Counted from the first letter of the stretch, positions 32,349 to 40,515 are shown. The stretch is DNA of 43,455 nt from an uncultured Clostridia bacterium (GCA_947165135.1 CAMUZE010000012.1:1-43455); one strand, 5' to 3'. Translations and numbers: made by a program. The notes: generated from the sequence alone by a model not told the origin.

Positions 32349-33212
32349 TTATTTCTTTGAAGCTTTTTCTTTTTTATGAACATTATCAGGTATTTCGAAA
32401 TGTTTAGATGCAGCTTCCATCATTAATTCTGGGTGTGCAAATAAATATTCTATTGCCTTTAATGCTCTACAAAAGTAAAATCCATCAGCAATTCTTTCGT
32501 CTAATGTTGCTCCAAGATTCATTATATATTTACCATTATCTTCCTTTATATCACCAAAGGTTACTAAGGCTGAAGAAGTACCTAAATTAGCTAAATTATG
32601 ATATATTCCAGGGACTTTAAATGTTCCAATATTAGATACTATCAAACTACTATAGTATATATTTTCATCCGCTATAGAACCCGGCAAACCAAATACTCTA
32701 TCCCACCATTTTAATATTCCTACTAAGAATGATCTTACTGGTCTCCACACATGTCCAATTTTATCTACTACATTATTTGCTCCATCTGTATTAGCAGTTG
32801 ATTTTTTGTCTCTCATCTTGTCTATTTTTGCTTTTAAATTTTTAGATACTTCCATAATAGTATCATCTTTTCCAATTGATAAGCATGTCATAAACTCATC
32901 ACTAGATTCATTAAATTCAGCTTTTGCAACAAATGCAATTGAAACATCATCATGTTCAAATAAAGTTCTATTTTGAACAAATCTATTCAATTTTGGATAT
33001 TGATAGATTAATTTACCCATGATATGAACAAATCCATGAAAGAATGTTATATCTTTATTTTTTTCCTTTAATTTTTTTATATATTTTACAAATTCAGTTA
33101 CATCTATATCTGAACTCATAAACACCTCTGCTTCACATCTATTTGGTTTTAAATCAAACATAATGTTTTGCATTCCAGTTACATCTTTTACTTTGTGACC
33201 TTTTCTTGCCAT
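32349..33212 (-). CDS. 2-oxoacid dehydrogenase acyltransferase/CAT-fold protein without catalytic His
   Basis: A 287-residue protein of the chloramphenicol-acetyltransferase-like fold used by E2 acyltransferases. FFHGFVHIMGKLIYQYPKLN and YYSSLIVSNIGTFKVPGIYH match the fold. The catalytic motif is LGATLDERIADGFYF, in which the usual His of HRxxDG is Glu while the Arg and Asp-Gly remain. It lacks the lipoyl and E1/E3-binding domains of E2 and is encoded alone, so it is not part of a dehydrogenase complex. Classical acyl transfer is doubtful given the missing His. It could be a related enzyme with another chemistry or a pseudoenzyme. AAAGGAAG precedes the ATG. Confidence 0.72.
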   Translation of the reverse strand: MARKGHKVKDVTGMQNIMFDLKPNRCEAEVFMSSDIDVTEFVKYIKKLKEKNKDITFFHGFVHIMGKLIYQYPKLNRFVQNRTLFEHDDVSIAFVAKAEFNESSDEFMTCLSIGKDDTIMEVSKNLKAKIDKMRDKKSTANTDGANNVVDKIGHVWRPVRSFLVGILKWWDRVFGLPGSIADENIYYSSLIVSNIGTFKVPGIYHNLANLGTSSALVTFGDIKEDNGKYIMNLGATLDERIADGFYFCRALKAIEYLFAHPELMMEAASKHFEIPDNVHKKEKASKK

Positions 33213-33290
33213 AATACACTTCCTTTTCTGATAGTTATAATTTTTTAGTCTATTTTTTTAACGCTATCATTTTAATTATATCATAGATAT

Positions 33291-33791
33291 TTATTTTTTA
33301 ATAATAAAATATCTATTACTGTCCCCGTTTATTTTATATTCACTCATTCCAACACTTAACATTAAATTTGCACTTCTAATATTAGTAGATAAACAACCAC
33401 CTTTTATTATCTCTAACTTACATTCATTTAATAAATAATTAATTAAACTTGCTAGTGCCTCTTTAGCATATCCTTGATGTTGATACTTAGTGCTCAATGA
33501 AAATCCGACTTCTGTTTCATATAAATCTAGTTTATTATTACTTGCACTAATTACGCCAATAATCTCTTTATTACATTTTAATTCAATTACCCAAGTTAAA
33601 CGACCTTTTGTATATTCGCTAATCCATTTATTAATTAATTCTTTTGTTTGATTAATATTATTATGTAATTCATATTCAACATATTTATGCATCTCTATAT
33701 CAGAAGCCCAGTTATTAAACAAACTCACTGCATCTTTTTTCATAACTTTTCTTAATATTAATCTTTTGGTATTAATTGTTTTAATCTCCAT
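33291..33791 (-). CDS. GNAT-family N-acetyltransferase (RimJ/RimL type)
   Basis: A 166-residue acetyltransferase. It opens with the beta-strand start ETKRLILRKV-type (INTKRLILRKVMKKDA), and has the helix DNW-region, strand WVIELKCNKEIIGVIS, motif A YQHQGYAKEALASLINY for acetyl-CoA binding, and GCLSTNIRSANLMLSVGMSE near the end. The RimJ/RimL type usually acetylates N-terminal or small-molecule amines, and the substrate is unknown. It is a single gene with an upstream TGCTATAAT near 33820, downstream of the terminator of the six-gene operon. Relation to that operon is only by position. Confidence 0.82.
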   Translation of the reverse strand: MEIKTINTKRLILRKVMKKDAVSLFNNWASDIEMHKYVEYELHNNINQTKELINKWISEYTKGRLTWVIELKCNKEIIGVISASNNKLDLYETEVGFSLSTKYQHQGYAKEALASLINYLLNECKLEIIKGGCLSTNIRSANLMLSVGMSEYKINGDSNRYFIIKK

Positions 33792-33864
33792 AAAAAAAAC
33801 ACTTCACTCAAAAATTATAGCATTCAAGAATACTGAATATAAACATTAAAAAATATAACAACAT

Positions 33865-33887
33865 AAAAAGCTAGTTTTAGCTAGCTT
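33865..33887 (-). terminator. Terminator of the six-gene modification operon
   Basis: AAGCTAG (minus strand, 33887-33881) and CTAGCTT (33874-33868) around a 6-nt loop, with TTTTT after the stem. It closes the unit that begins at about 39.8 kb. Confidence 0.75.
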
Positions 33888-34563
33888 CAGAATTAATATA
33901 TTTATAAATATTAATCATATGCTCTATTTTATTATCTAATATTCTAGAAGCAATTTCATCACCATATATAACCTCAAAACATTCTTTTGCTTCATCTAAT
34001 GTATTAAACTGAAAATAGGTATTAATACCTTTATCTAGTATAAATCCATTACTTAAAATCCAATCATTATAATCTTTGGTTCTATTGTCTTTGTCTCTAC
34101 CTCTTATTTTTTCAAATTCACTGTTATTAGCATTTTCAATAAGTATTATTTGGCCATCATATTTTAATATTCTTTTAAGTTCACTTAAAACCATATTCCT
34201 TTCATCTATATTGGTTATAGTCCCTAATACCCAACTAGATATAACTAAATCGATTGAATTGCTATTTAATGGTATTTTTGATAAATTAGAACATATAAAT
34301 TTTGATTTATTATTCTGTGATTTTAATCGAGCTTTTGATAATTGATTTTGGGATAAATCTATACCAATATATTTTGAAGCATTATTTTCCAATACTTTCA
34401 AAAATTTTCCTGTTCCACAACCTGCATCTAATACTACTTTATTCTTAGAAACGTTATCTAAATATTCAGAAACTTTATTTTCATAATCTTCTGCTTTACT
34501 AAATATTTCATAATAATCATTATCTTCATAATAAGCTTTAGAGTCTTTTAATAAATTTTTCAT
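33877..34563 (-). CDS. SAM-dependent methyltransferase of the modification operon
   Basis: A 228-residue class I methyltransferase: VVLDAGCGTGKFLKVLEN (motif I, about residue 43), YIGIDLSQNQL, IDLVISSWVLGTI and LKYDGQIILIEN. It overlaps the ATP-grasp gene by 26 nt with GAGG upstream of its ATG, and is the last gene of the six-gene operon ending in the terminator at 33865-33887. The substrate is unknown; given the operon it may methylate the product of the ATP-grasp ligase or the repeat protein, but a separate small-molecule substrate is equally possible. Length and motif order are typical of the family. Confidence 0.82.
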   Translation of the reverse strand: MKNLLKDSKAYYEDNDYYEIFSKAEDYENKVSEYLDNVSKNKVVLDAGCGTGKFLKVLENNASKYIGIDLSQNQLSKARLKSQNNKSKFICSNLSKIPLNSNSIDLVISSWVLGTITNIDERNMVLSELKRILKYDGQIILIENANNSEFEKIRGRDKDNRTKDYNDWILSNGFILDKGINTYFQFNTLDEAKECFEVIYGDEIASRILDNKIEHMINIYKYINSEAS

Positions 34564-35578
34564 CTGATATTTCCTCTTTTTTGGCTATAGTTTCTGGGTA
34601 AATCATATCAACCATATATTTTGCAATATTTCTAGATTTACCAATTGCAGGTCTAAAATGCATATGGACTCCCGGTACTGTATTTATTTCAATTATTCTA
34701 TAACTATCATCAGTTTGCTTCTCTTCAATCTGATTAGTCATAAAATCAATACCAACATATGGTAATCCTGGAAATGCTTTTAAAACTTTTAATCCAATGT
34801 TTATAACGCTAGGATGAACTTTATCAGTATAATCTTCACATATCCCACCCATAGCAACATTTGAATTTGGTCTTAAATATACTTTTTCACCATTTTTAGG
34901 AATACTTTGTAATGTTAAACCAGATTTTGAAAGATATTTAATTAATTCATCATCCACTAATATTTCACATAATGCATTTGTTCTTGGATTCATTCTATTA
35001 TAATTTTCTTTTTTTATTAAATACTCAATAGTATTAATACCATCACCATAAATATGAGCAGGATCACGAAGCAACACTGCATAATCTCCATTTCTTGTAA
35101 CAAATACCCTATATTCATTAGCTTTAAAGTATTCTTCTATTATAATCTTAGTTAAATCTCCACGATGCATAATTATATTATTAACAGCATTTTCAACTTC
35201 TTCTTCAGTTTGTAAATCAGTATATACATCGTATCCATGAGAGCCAAACACTGGTTTTATTACAACAGGGCAATCTAAAACTTTAAATGCTTGTTTTATA
35301 TATTCTATATCTTTTGCTAAAAAAGTCTCACCTATCGGAACTGATACACCATTCATCATTAAATTCTTTTTAGTAAAACCTTTATCTCCTGCTAAAATAG
35401 ATACATTATATGGCATAATTGATGAGTCCCTATCACATATTAATTCATCATGACCATTATATGATGCTTTAATAATTTCTCTTTCAGCATCAATTATTTC
35501 TACGTTTATACCTCTTCTAAGCATCTCATATATAAAAATTTTTTGATTAGAATGCAAATCTTTATATATGTTTTCCAT
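34538..35578 (-). CDS. ATP-grasp ligase related to the GshF/cyanophycin-synthetase ATP-grasp domain
   Basis: A 346-residue ATP-grasp enzyme, which joins a carboxylate to an amine or thiol using ATP through an acyl-phosphate. VVIKPVFGSHGYDVY (ATP-binding lysine, residue 108), IIIEEYFKANEYRVFV, and the metal-binding IIEINTVPGVHMHFRP (residues 285-300) are visible. The N-terminal EMLRRGINVEIID and the late NTVPGVHMHFRPAIG most resemble the glutathione-synthetase domain of GshF and CphA rather than RimK. It overlaps both neighbours (ATG shared with the previous stop as TAATG; 26 nt with the methyltransferase). The likely role is adding an amino acid or forming an amide on the operon's substrate; the exact reaction is unknown. 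Confidence 0.8.
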   Translation of the reverse strand: MENIYKDLHSNQKIFIYEMLRRGINVEIIDAEREIIKASYNGHDELICDRDSSIMPYNVSILAGDKGFTKKNLMMNGVSVPIGETFLAKDIEYIKQAFKVLDCPVVIKPVFGSHGYDVYTDLQTEEEVENAVNNIIMHRGDLTKIIIEEYFKANEYRVFVTRNGDYAVLLRDPAHIYGDGINTIEYLIKKENYNRMNPRTNALCEILVDDELIKYLSKSGLTLQSIPKNGEKVYLRPNSNVAMGGICEDYTDKVHPSVINIGLKVLKAFPGLPYVGIDFMTNQIEEKQTDDSYRIIEINTVPGVHMHFRPAIGKSRNIAKYMVDMIYPETIAKKEEISDEKFIKRL

Positions 35579-36159
35579 TATCTACAAAATCCTTTATTTA
35601 TACTATCAATTGCATCATCAAGTTGACTATTTTCTTGTTCTAATCGTTTAATCATTCTATCTTCAGCTTCAGCTTTTCTTGCCTCTGCAACTAATTTTTT
35701 TAATTCTTCTATCTTTTTTCTTCTTTGATCTAATATTTGATTTGCTTTTTCACTTGTTACGGCAGTTGTAGTCATTGATGCTTCTAGTTTTTCAATTAGT
35801 TTATCTATGTCGTCTAAGGAATTATATTTTTTCTTTTCAGGAGAGACACTTTGAGTTACAACTCTATTGGCTCTCAAACTTTTTTGCTCTTTTACCCATT
35901 CTTGATATGCTTGATGCATTTCACTAGCACTGCTCAAACCTCCAATAGCAATCCAAGGGTCTGTTTTAAGCCAATCTTCATAAGAAATTCCTCTACTTTC
36001 AGAACTGACATTACCTCTTCTACTTTCTGATGAATCCATTGATGCTTTGCTTTCTTTTGCACTTTCACTACTATATTGTTGAGCTGATGTATGACTTCTA
36101 CGACTTTCACTTGAATTTGCAAATCCACTTATAAATCCTCTACCATTTCTGCTTTCCAT
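35578..36159 (-). CDS. Ser-Glu-Ser-Arg repeat protein, candidate modification substrate
   Basis: A 193-residue protein with no known domain. Residues 1-62 are Ser/Arg/Glu-rich and disordered, with four SSES units (SSESRRSHTS, SSESAKES, SSESRRGN, SSESRGIS) after an opening MESRNGRG. Then come an aromatic segment (YEDWLKTDPWIAIGG, residues 65-79) and a long charged coiled coil (residues about 118-185), ending GFCR. It has the strongest ribosome site in the operon (GGAGG) and sits between the aminocarboxypropyl transferase-like and ATP-grasp genes, sharing TAATG with the latter. Placement and repetitive reactive side chains suggest it is the substrate or carrier of the modification enzymes. A structural adaptor is possible. 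Confidence 0.6.
   Translation of the reverse strand: MESRNGRGFISGFANSSESRRSHTSAQQYSSESAKESKASMDSSESRRGNVSSESRGISYEDWLKTDPWIAIGGLSSASEMHQAYQEWVKEQKSLRANRVVTQSVSPEKKKYNSLDDIDKLIEKLEASMTTTAVTSEKANQILDQRRKKIEELKKLVAEARKAEAEDRMIKRLEQENSQLDDAIDSINKGFCR
35974..36156 (-). repeat. SSES(R/A) coding repeat
   Basis: Four copies of Ser-Ser-Glu-Ser, three followed by Arg, lie within about 45 residues at irregular spacing. The initial MESRNGRG adds another ESR. The pattern is at the protein level only; no exact DNA duplication was noticed. Confidence 0.65.
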
Positions 36160-36163
36160 TTTT

Positions 36164-36979
36164 TTATTCCTCCTTTATTAATACAGCATCTTCTGTATTT
36201 GATTCTACATTAAGTAAAGCACTTTTAAACTTCTTTATTTTAATATTTCCAAATATTTCTTTAACACTTTCTATACTATCAATTACACTTCTTTTTTCTT
36301 TACTATTTATATCATATATATAAGCAAAGTATATTATTTTTACCTTTTCTAATAATTTAAAAATTAAATTTTTATAATTAATTAAATAATTATCTTCATA
36401 AAAATTATTAATATAATCTGATATGTTAGATAAGAACATATAATCATATTTTTCAGTAATCTTTAAATCTTTTAAATTAGATTTTATAAATTTAATTTTA
36501 GCAAATCCTAATCTACTTTTAATTATACCATAATCTTTCTCATTAAGATATAAATTACAATCAATTTTATTTTGAAAATCAAAAAATTTTAAGTTAAATA
36601 AATCAGAGTGTTTCATTTTTAATCCATTATTATCATATTTATTTAGTTCATTTATCCAAAAATTTTTACTTTCATCATTCATTTTTAATTTTTTTATTAT
36701 TTTATAATTAAATGAAATATCTGTATCATATAGTGTAAAATCTAAAAATTCTTTATAAGATAATTCTTTTATTGCAGACAGCTTTAAATCCATGTAATAC
36801 TTTGTAAGTGGATTTATATCAAATGTTGTTATATTTTTACATCCTTTTAAAATTGCATTAATAATATGATCTGATGATCCAGTAACCGTAATTATTTTTT
36901 TATCAGTTAAATCAAGTTCATCCATATATCCAGCAATATTCTCAGTTGTAAAAAGATATATGCTACTGAATCTTTCCAT
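36164..36979 (-). CDS. BtaA/DUF3419-like SAM:3-amino-3-carboxypropyl transferase
   Basis: A 271-residue protein resembling BtaA/DUF3419, the family that moves the 3-amino-3-carboxypropyl group of SAM onto an acceptor (diacylglycerol in betaine-lipid synthesis). Matching points are KIITVTGSSDHIINAILKG and ITTFDINPLTKYYMDLKLSA followed by LSYKEFLDF, and a later IKSNLKDL and YDYMFLSNISDYI segment. Motif I uses TGSSD in place of the usual GSGG-like loop. It lacks BtaB fusion and is shorter than BtaA, so another acceptor is likely. I use the ATG at 36979 with AAGGTG six bases upstream; the frame overlaps the previous gene by 17 nt. Family assignment is moderately sure, acceptor unknown. Confidence 0.6.
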   Translation of the reverse strand: MERFSSIYLFTTENIAGYMDELDLTDKKIITVTGSSDHIINAILKGCKNITTFDINPLTKYYMDLKLSAIKELSYKEFLDFTLYDTDISFNYKIIKKLKMNDESKNFWINELNKYDNNGLKMKHSDLFNLKFFDFQNKIDCNLYLNEKDYGIIKSRLGFAKIKFIKSNLKDLKITEKYDYMFLSNISDYINNFYEDNYLINYKNLIFKLLEKVKIIYFAYIYDINSKEKRSVIDSIESVKEIFGNIKIKKFKSALLNVESNTEDAVLIKEE

Positions 36980-38417
36980 AACAAACACCTTTTGATTTTA
37001 AATTTAAAAATGATGATATATTTTTATCTTTAAGAACATCTTTTAAACTATTATTTCTTAATGATATTCTTGATATACAATTCTTATTATTTTCATATAC
37101 CCAAGGGCAAGGACTAACAAAACCCATATTATTTATATATAAGAATTTATCACCCGCTGGACATTTTTTAACAAACGTGGGTTGCTTACCAAAATTATAA
37201 TTAACAACTATATTATTTTTATATTTATTTTTAATATTTTCAATTGTTTTAATAAGTTCTTCATTAGAAATAGTTTTAACTAGTAATTTACTTTGTCCAT
37301 CAACTGGTTCCATTATTGAAAATATTATTTCATCAGCCCCAATATTAATTGAATCTTTGACTAAGTTTTCTAGATTTTTTTCATTTTTTGCATGAATTAC
37401 TGAACCAATTCTAACTTTATTCTTTGAACTACTTAATGCTTTTAATCCATTAATAGTTCTTTCATAAGTTAATTTTCCTCTTACAGCTTCATGCTCTTGT
37501 TTGTTTCCATCTAAACTTACGTGAATCATTTTTAGATTTATCTTGTTCAATTTACTGACTATTTCTTCATTTATGAGTGAAGCGTTAGTGGAAACATCAA
37601 CAATTAGTTTCTTACTAGCATATTCTAAAATTTCTACTATATCTTTTCTGATAAATGGTTCTCCACCAGTTATTTTTAAATGTTTGAAACCATTATTTAC
37701 TAACTCATCTATAACATGAAAACACTCTTTTGTTGTTAATTCACCTTCTACCATTTTTTTATCACAAGAAAATATACAATAAGAACAACCATAATTACAA
37801 TTATGAGTGATTTCCCATATTGCTTTTCCACCATCTTGCGGTAATGTAAATTTACATTCCATAGAATTTATAAAATCATTTATTTCATTAACGTCCATAT
37901 TTTTTTCACCTACTACCATAAAGTTATTATTTACATACTTTTTTATATTGTTAACTTTTTGTAACTCAAATCTTCTTAATATTTCTTCCTTAGTTAAATC
38001 ACTATTAGTTAATCTAGATAGTCTTATTTCTTCACTAATATCTAAATATATAATTTTATTAAATTTATCTATTAAATTATCATTTACTATTAATGCCCAA
38101 TCTACAATTATTGTTTTATTACTATAGTTGTTTAAATACTCAAATAGATAGTTATATAAAACTTCTTTATATTTTTTCATGTTTTGTTTATTGTAATAAA
38201 TATATTTATTTAAAACTATAGAATCAATTACTTTATATTTTTTTAATTCAGTTATTCTATTTTTTAATTCATTTATATAAGAATTATTTTTATATAATTT
38301 TCTTCTAAAATCATCTACATCTACATGTATATAATCAGGATTTAACTCTATTATTTTTTTACATAATGTAGTTTTACCAGATGACATTCCACCAGTAATT
38401 CCTATTAATCTATTCAT
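36963..38417 (-). CDS. Fusion of a CoaE-like kinase domain and a radical SAM/SPASM-like domain
   Basis: A 484-residue two-domain enzyme. Residues 1 to about 186 resemble dephospho-CoA kinase: P-loop GGMSSGKTT (9-17), HVDVDDFRRKL, a central acidic strand IIVDWALI, RLSRLTNSDLTKEEILRRF and a VNNNFMVV tail, the order seen in CoaE. From about residue 190 a radical SAM domain follows: CNYGCSYC (Cys207, 211, 214), ITGGEPF, and C-terminal cysteines KKCPAGDK, SPCPWVYENNKNC and GVCYGK, a SPASM-like auxiliary-cluster set. This fusion is unfamiliar to me. The kinase domain could phosphorylate the substrate or a cofactor. It overlaps the upstream gene by 8 nt and the BtaA-like gene by 17 nt. Confidence 0.78.
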   Translation of the reverse strand: MNRLIGITGGMSSGKTTLCKKIIELNPDYIHVDVDDFRRKLYKNNSYINELKNRITELKKYKVIDSIVLNKYIYYNKQNMKKYKEVLYNYLFEYLNNYSNKTIIVDWALIVNDNLIDKFNKIIYLDISEEIRLSRLTNSDLTKEEILRRFELQKVNNIKKYVNNNFMVVGEKNMDVNEINDFINSMECKFTLPQDGGKAIWEITHNCNYGCSYCIFSCDKKMVEGELTTKECFHVIDELVNNGFKHLKITGGEPFIRKDIVEILEYASKKLIVDVSTNASLINEEIVSKLNKINLKMIHVSLDGNKQEHEAVRGKLTYERTINGLKALSSSKNKVRIGSVIHAKNEKNLENLVKDSINIGADEIIFSIMEPVDGQSKLLVKTISNEELIKTIENIKNKYKNNIVVNYNFGKQPTFVKKCPAGDKFLYINNMGFVSPCPWVYENNKNCISRISLRNNSLKDVLKDKNISSFLNLKSKGVCYGKIQ

Positions 38418-39753
38418 ACCAACACATCCCGTATTTTACTGGAATAAATGAAGCAAACTTAGTTTCTTTATTTAATTTATTATATTTATTCCAATCAATA
38501 TCATCAAATATTAAAATGTATCCATTATTTTTTAAATCATTTATTAGTTGATTGATTTCTTCTGTAATATCATTATTTTCAATATTTGGATGATTACTAT
38601 GAATATATTGTGTTTTATTCTTAACATTTTTATTTTCTTCAAAAACAGGTGTTCCAACACGATATGCCAAATAATGTAATCTAAGTTCATGTGGCTGCAA
38701 CTCTTTAATTAGATTTCTTGTAGTTATAATATCTTCTTTAGTAGAACTAGGATAATCTAAAATAATACTATTTCTCACTCTATAACCCATATCTTTAACT
38801 TCTTTAATTACTTTCTTAACATAATCTAAATTCATTGGTTTATTCATAAGTTTCAGTATTCTTTCACTTCCAGTTTCAATACCAAAATGAACCCACCTAA
38901 ATCCAACTGAATACATTTTTTCAAACATTTTCTTATCATAACAACCAATACTACTAAGGCATCCGAATAAACACTTAATATTTCTTTTTTCTATTTCGTT
39001 ACAAATACTATACATTCTCTCTTTATTTACTGTCATGTTATCATCTAAAAATATAATTTTTTTAGTATTAAAATGATTAATCAAATATTCAATTTCATCA
39101 ACCACTTTACTTGGTTCTTTACCATTCCACATACCAAAGAAAGTTGGTGTAGTACAAAAACTACATTTGCCTATACATCCTCTTGATGTAACCATAGTTC
39201 TTGTATCCATATATTTTTTAATATCAACTAAACTTCGATCAGGATAATCAAGCAAATTAAACTTATTACATATTTCTTTTTTTTCTGTAAGTATTATTTC
39301 ATTGTCCTTCTTTATCATAATATTAGGAATTAATGATAAATCTTTATTTTTCACAATACTATCAATTACATTTATAATTGTTTCATCTGCTATACCATTA
39401 ATAACTACATCGAATCCATTATTTAAAAATTTCTCATAATAGTAGGCACTAGTTTTTCCTATGATAATACATTTTGATTTTTTATTAATATTTTTTATAA
39501 TTTCAAATATATTTGAAATAGTTTCACTAGTATGTAGTGGTAATTGATAATCAAAAACAAAAACAATAATATTATTATCTTTTAAATATCTATTTATATT
39601 ATTGGCCATCCTATTTACATCCATATCTATTACACTAACATCACTATATTTCTTTTTAATAATTGTTGCTACTTGTAGTACATCAATCGGTTCAGCAAGT
39701 ATAGATGTATTGGTAAATGGCTTATTAGGTGGATTTATTACTAATATATTCAA
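38410..39753 (-). CDS. B12-binding-type radical SAM enzyme
   Basis: A 447-residue radical SAM protein with an N-terminal Rossmann domain of the cobalamin-binding type (NILVINPPNKPF, FVFDYQLPLHTSE). The canonical DxHxxG cobalamin-ligand signature is not evident, so B12 use is unproven. The core has TSRGCIGKCSFCTTP (CxxxCxxC) and LDDNMTVN, with the usual FGIETGSERILKLMNKP strand. C-terminal GMCWYE is notable. Its start is TTG at 39753 with AGAGGTG seven bases upstream. It is the first gene of the six-gene operon, behind promoter TGATATAAT (39779-39787), and overlaps the next gene by 8 nt. It might methylate, or otherwise modify, an unactivated carbon. Confidence 0.82.
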   Translation of the reverse strand: MNILVINPPNKPFTNTSILAEPIDVLQVATIIKKKYSDVSVIDMDVNRMANNINRYLKDNNIIVFVFDYQLPLHTSETISNIFEIIKNINKKSKCIIIGKTSAYYYEKFLNNGFDVVINGIADETIINVIDSIVKNKDLSLIPNIMIKKDNEIILTEKKEICNKFNLLDYPDRSLVDIKKYMDTRTMVTSRGCIGKCSFCTTPTFFGMWNGKEPSKVVDEIEYLINHFNTKKIIFLDDNMTVNKERMYSICNEIEKRNIKCLFGCLSSIGCYDKKMFEKMYSVGFRWVHFGIETGSERILKLMNKPMNLDYVKKVIKEVKDMGYRVRNSIILDYPSSTKEDIITTRNLIKELQPHELRLHYLAYRVGTPVFEENKNVKNKTQYIHSNHPNIENNDITEEINQLINDLKNNGYILIFDDIDWNKYNKLNKETKFASFIPVKYGMCWYE

Positions 39754-39778
39754 ATCATTACACCTCTCATTAGCGATT

Positions 39779-39820
39779 ATTATATCACAAAAAAACTAAG
39801 ATGTGTTAAATTACTTAGTC
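39779..39820 (-). terminator. Weak terminator followed by the promoter of the six-gene operon
   Basis: ACTAAG (minus strand, 39819-39814) and CTTAGT (39800-39795) with a 13-nt loop run into TTTTTT, then TGATATAAT (39787-39779; hexamer 39779-39784). Stem stability is low; the promoter is the clearer part. Confidence 0.5.
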
Positions 39821-39842
39821 TTTTATATATCAATTGTTTTTT

Positions 39843-39985
39843 ACTTTAATTGCAGCTTGTACAACTGCTTCATTAGAAATGTTGATATTTGTACTATTTT
39901 TAATACTTTTTTTGTATCCTATGCATTCTTTTTATTACAGTGGTGTATGCTAAATATTTATTTGGTATTAATAAAACTAAAATGA
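39843..39985 (-). pseudogene. Possible frameshifted gene remnant
   Basis: The minus strand reads ILVLLIPNKYLAYTTVIKRM in one frame. After a run of seven A bases near 39906-39912 it continues in another frame as SIKNSTNINISNEAVVQAAI to a stop. Together these look like the end of a membrane-associated protein broken by a poly-A slip. No family is recognised and the evidence is only local reading sense. Confidence 0.3.
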
Positions 39986-39988
39986 TTT

Positions 39989-40453
39989 TTATCTTCTAAT
40001 TTTTCCACCATGACATTTTAAAAAATATACTTTTTCTTCACCTTTAGTTATTGATTCTTCTCCTTCAAAATTATCTAAATCTCCAGTTACTTCAAAAGTA
40101 TACTTATATTCACCATTTATAAATTCTTTAGGACCTCTTAATGGTAATACATCATCTTCTCCAACTTTCATTAAAGCAGGTCTTAAAACATTGTCAACAA
40201 CTTCTTCAGTTAAATTTTTATCAAATGTTATGCCATAATAATTCATAGACCATATTGGTATTTGATTTTCATCATATACAACTTCTTCACCAATAAAATC
40301 AATTCCTCCAAAATAAGTATCATGATAAATCATTATTCCATCAGTATATTCATAATCAAATGAATTTAATCTAGATGATTTTACCTTTTTTGCATTACCA
40401 TTAGCATATGTTTGCTTTTTGGCCTCAATAAGAAACTCTTTTAATTGCTTCAA
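39989..40453 (-). CDS. DUF5680 domain protein
   Basis: A 154-residue protein of the DUF5680 family, usually small single-domain proteins of unknown role in Bacillota. Matching segments are LKEFLIEAKKQTYANG, TDGIMIYHDTYFGGIDFIGE and IPIWSMNYYGITF. I start it at TTG 40453, with AAGGAG eight bases upstream; the GTG at 40462 lies directly on that ribosome site. It is the last gene of a three-gene unit with the transglutaminase-like and the small acidic gene, and is followed by a probable decayed remnant. Confidence 0.75.
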   Translation of the reverse strand: MKQLKEFLIEAKKQTYANGNAKKVKSSRLNSFDYEYTDGIMIYHDTYFGGIDFIGEEVVYDENQIPIWSMNYYGITFDKNLTEEVVDNVLRPALMKVGEDDVLPLRGPKEFINGEYKYTFEVTGDLDNFEGEESITKGEEKVYFLKCHGGKIRR

Positions 40454-40515
40454 ATCAACCACTCCTTACACATAAACAAAGCCTATTCTTACCCAACGTT
40501 TTATACTTATATTAA

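Noticed and set aside
35934-36128. Second minus-strand frame inside the SSES repeat gene
   Set aside because: It is an out-of-frame shadow of the Ser-rich coding repeats, with no ribosome site.
39803-39985. Plus-strand frame of 60 codons after the six-gene operon
   Set aside because: It is AT-rich, has no ribosome site and lies antisense to the better-reading remnant.
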